A stretch of DNA of 64,000 nucleotides, taken from positions 18,933,987-18,997,986 of the forward strand of contig CM040749.1 of the NCBI GenBank assembly GCA_022829145.1, given 5' to 3'. Position numbers and translations under genes: made by a program. The stretch's first letter is position 1. Every line of letters begins with the position of its first letter. The DNA comes from Albula goreensis (taxonomy: Eukaryota; Chordata; Actinopteri; Albuliformes; Albulidae). The notes under the pieces are model-generated. The model saw nothing but the letters and a program-made list of their open reading frames with translations. It was not told the DNA's origin and ran no database searches. Below are positions 61,639 through 64,000 of the stretch, one piece after another.

Positions 61639-62197
61639 AATCATCAGGTCCCATCAGTGATAAAACTTCTGCAAGTGAAGAAAGAGTGTGAGAGGAAAGA
61701 GTGCTCTTGTGCTAATGAGGCCTCTGGTCACATGAAACAGATACTTCATCGTTTAGCACGTGTTTGAGTCACCGTGATAAGAGGCAGTACTCATTTTCCA
61801 TATAGTGGTCATCGTGTTTAAGTGTCAGCAGATGAATGGGGGCACGTTAGAAATCAACATGGACGTAATGAAATATCTCCACAGGCCATGAGTGCTTTAA
61901 AGTCCTCGCAAGTTTGAAAGGTGCTGCTGGTATTTCCCAGCTGTTGACTCTTCATACTCATTGGAACAATATGATGCTCCTATGTAGAGATCAATCAAAT
62001 AATTAATTACAATGCATCAGTTCACTGTTTATGGACAAAGTAAAAATAGTTTTAAGTTATTTTTGGTTAGTTTTTATTCAGTTTCATGCAATGTGTTTCC
62101 AATATAAATAAGGCTTGATTTAGCCAGTAAGAGTTATGGCATATGTAATATCATAAAATACAATCCAGTCAAATTAAGATAAGACCATGTGAAATTT
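61639..62197. other. AT-rich non-coding stretch
   Basis: Nothing gene-like is seen. It lies directly downstream of the - strand open frame. Confidence 0.4.
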
Positions 62198-62668
62198 TTA
62201 ACTAATCAAATTCAATGGATTTAAATGAACAACTTCTTTTTCTCTGTTCAGATTCAAGACAGATTTAGGATAGCATGGACTGAAATGAGCCAATAGTAGA
62301 GACCTTTCATTTTGCAATAAGCCATCCACACAGGAAAATTCAGCACATGCCTGTGGTGTCTTTGCTTGCAATTGGCAGTGTGTTGTTTTTGGTGCCAGCC
62401 TGAGGTGGTGGGAGATCTGGTTTAGATGGGCCATCAGTTCCAGCAACCACCGGGACTGCAGCCCAGGGCACACGTTCAAAATGTCAGCATCCTCCTCTTC
62501 TGCGTGCAGCTGCAGCGCCAGCTCCAGCGAGCTAGCCGCACCTGCGCAACTGGCTCCCAGCCCCCAGTCCTCATCATTAAGCAGCATTTCAAGATCGAGA
62601 CATCTGGAACCTGGGGGCTTCCTGAGCTTGTTGTCTATCCCAAGTGATTCAAGGGCTACTGTATCCAT
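62198..62668 (-). CDS. Unidentified 156-codon open frame, possible exon or retrocopy
   Basis: This is the longest open frame in the window. It starts at an ATG immediately preceded by an in-frame TAA and ends in TAA. Residues 1 to about 95 look like real protein: a leucine-rich acidic stretch (LDLEMLLNDEDWG), then SSLELALQLHAEEEDADIL, then LLELMAHLNQISHHLRL, suggesting amphipathic helices, with G/C-rich third codon positions and several CpG unlike the flanks. The last 60 residues lose this character. No clear donor lies where the quality drops and there is no strong acceptor upstream, so it may be a single-exon gene, a truncated retrocopy or an alternative first exon. I do not recognise the family. 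It opposes the + strand exon candidates, so it would be a separate gene. Confidence 0.35.
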   Translation of the reverse strand: MDTVALESLGIDNKLRKPPGSRCLDLEMLLNDEDWGLGASCAGAASSLELALQLHAEEEDADILNVCPGLQSRWLLELMAHLNQISHHLRLAPKTTHCQLQAKTPQACAEFSCVDGLLQNERSLLLAHFSPCYPKSVLNLNREKEVVHLNPLNLIS

Positions 62669-63972
62669 TTAGGCACATACCAAATTATTCTGCCTTCCAA
62701 CAAATATCCAGTAGTGCTTCAATATGCTGCATTCATAAACCACATTCCTTATTTTAATACTGCAAAAAAATTTCACAAAGAAGGACTAAAGAGAATTGTT
62801 TGTATCTTAACTAAATGCATCATTAATTCTTTATTCTAATGCAGTTTCGTAATTGAGCTATATACTGAGCATTTTCCAATATTAATGCACCATTAAATAA
62901 TTTTCAAATGGTCCATACTCAAACAGTGATTTGTGATGGTACAAAAAAAACACATTTCTATAAATTTAATGAGATTTGTTGATAAAATGGCAATTCATCC
63001 TCTTCAGAAGAGCTCATTTAAATTATTTCCATGGAATTCAGATTTACCCTCAGATTTACCCTCATGAGCAATTAATTGTCAAATAAAATGTGAAGTTGTA
63101 TTGCTGTTACATGTATGTACTGCAAGTGGAATCTGCTATTACATTTTTGAATAATGTTGAATTTGAATGAAAAAACCTGGCACTGTAAGCCAAGAATTGC
63201 TGATGTTTATCTGCAATATGTATATTTAGTCCTAGAAGAAAAAAGCTTGATATTTCCAGTATTTACTTCAGCAGTTTAGTACACAAAGCACACAGGCAAT
63301 TTACTGTGGTTGACATTTAAAACAGTTCAACACATGCTGAGTGCAGTTTATTTACATAGCTGAAAGGAGGATTCATTTGAAGTGCTTTGAGAGTGAGAGC
63401 ACAGCACTGTCACAGACCTCAGATTCACCCTGAGTCTTTTCTACATCAGCCTCTCATGATGTCAGCTGCATTAGACACAACCCAGGCAGTGCCACAGACA
63501 ATGGGGAGACTACATACAAGTTTTCAAATTCAGAAGAAACCAGAAACCAGTGGATAAAGGGGTTCATACACTGTGTTACACAGGGGAAATTACAACAAGA
63601 ATTACAATTTACAAGAATGGAAACAAAATGGATTTCTAAAAAATAAACCAAATTAAAAACCACCGTTTGCCATATTTTAGTTTCCCCTGAATTTCTGTGA
63701 GAAACAGCCTGCTGGCTGTGAGACGCAGTCACAACTGGCTTTACTAAATCATGCATGCACCTGTACATGTCCCTGTTTGGTTAAGCCACTAGATATGTGA
63801 AAATATATAAAAGCACACAATTTCTAGTATACATGGTGTATATACAGTACATGGAATTATTAATGTACAATATTAAACATAATTTCAACATATTTTTCAG
63901 TTTTGTTATTACCACAGTTCTGGTTCAGTTTGAAACAAACTGTTAATAAAAGCACATTTGATTTATTTGCAG
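62669..63972. other. AT-rich non-coding stretch
   Basis: It holds only the 12-bp tandem duplication at 63039-63062. A 104-codon - strand frame (63454-63768) is not protein-like. Confidence 0.45.
63039..63062. repeat. 12-bp exact tandem duplication
   Basis: CAGATTTACCCT is present twice in tandem, followed by CA of a third copy. Confidence 0.9.
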
Positions 63973-63984
63973 ACCAGGAACAAG
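63973..63984 (+). CDS. 12-nt microexon candidate at the window edge
   Basis: TTGATTTATTTGCAG precedes ACCAGGAACAAG, which ends in AAG/GTAAGG, a strong donor. The length is a multiple of three; in the phase of the other + strand candidates it reads TRNK. The acceptor tract is only moderate and the window ends 36 bases later, so the call is tentative. Confidence 0.25.
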
Positions 63985-64000
63985 GTAAGGCAGAATGCAA

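Overview
The window looks like non-coding DNA from a vertebrate nuclear genome. A ray-finned fish is most likely. The main support is a SINE/LINE 3' tail at 21063-21107 of the type abundant in fish genomes, with weaker reverse-strand remnants at 27751-27786 and 32221-32257. Other support is frequent CA, GATA and TCCA microsatellites, an AT-rich background with depleted CpG, and intron-type splice signals. I see no operons, ribosome-binding sites, tRNA or rRNA genes, phage genes or CRISPR arrays. No complete protein-coding gene is visible. Nearly all open frames are short, AT-driven and unlike proteins.

The best gene evidence is a 94-nt internal exon candidate on the + strand (25557-25650). 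It has a strong polypyrimidine tract and AG acceptor, one open frame and a GT donor. Further + strand exon-like units are an 18-nt candidate microexon (44071-44088) and a 12-nt candidate at the right edge (63973-63984). All three would be compatible with one reading phase, so most of the window may be long introns of one + strand gene, which I cannot name. On the - strand, 62198-62668 holds a 156-codon frame whose first half has coding-like composition and an acidic, leucine-rich protein character; it is also unidentified.

The rest reads as a large intron or gene desert with islands of higher GC or dense homeodomain-type motifs, resembling conserved developmental enhancers (1150-1500, 5560-5730, 24050-24720, 28780-29240, 31615-31672, 31860-32110, 39595-39710, 40700-40930, 43530-43600, 53640-54010, 60100-60260). 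Conservation cannot be tested here, so those calls are compositional inference. Simple repeats, short tandem duplications, hairpins and degraded mobile-element fragments account for the other recognisable structure. The most striking structure is a perfect 16-bp inverted repeat with a 5-nt loop at 18029-18065, nested inside a second 7-bp pair.
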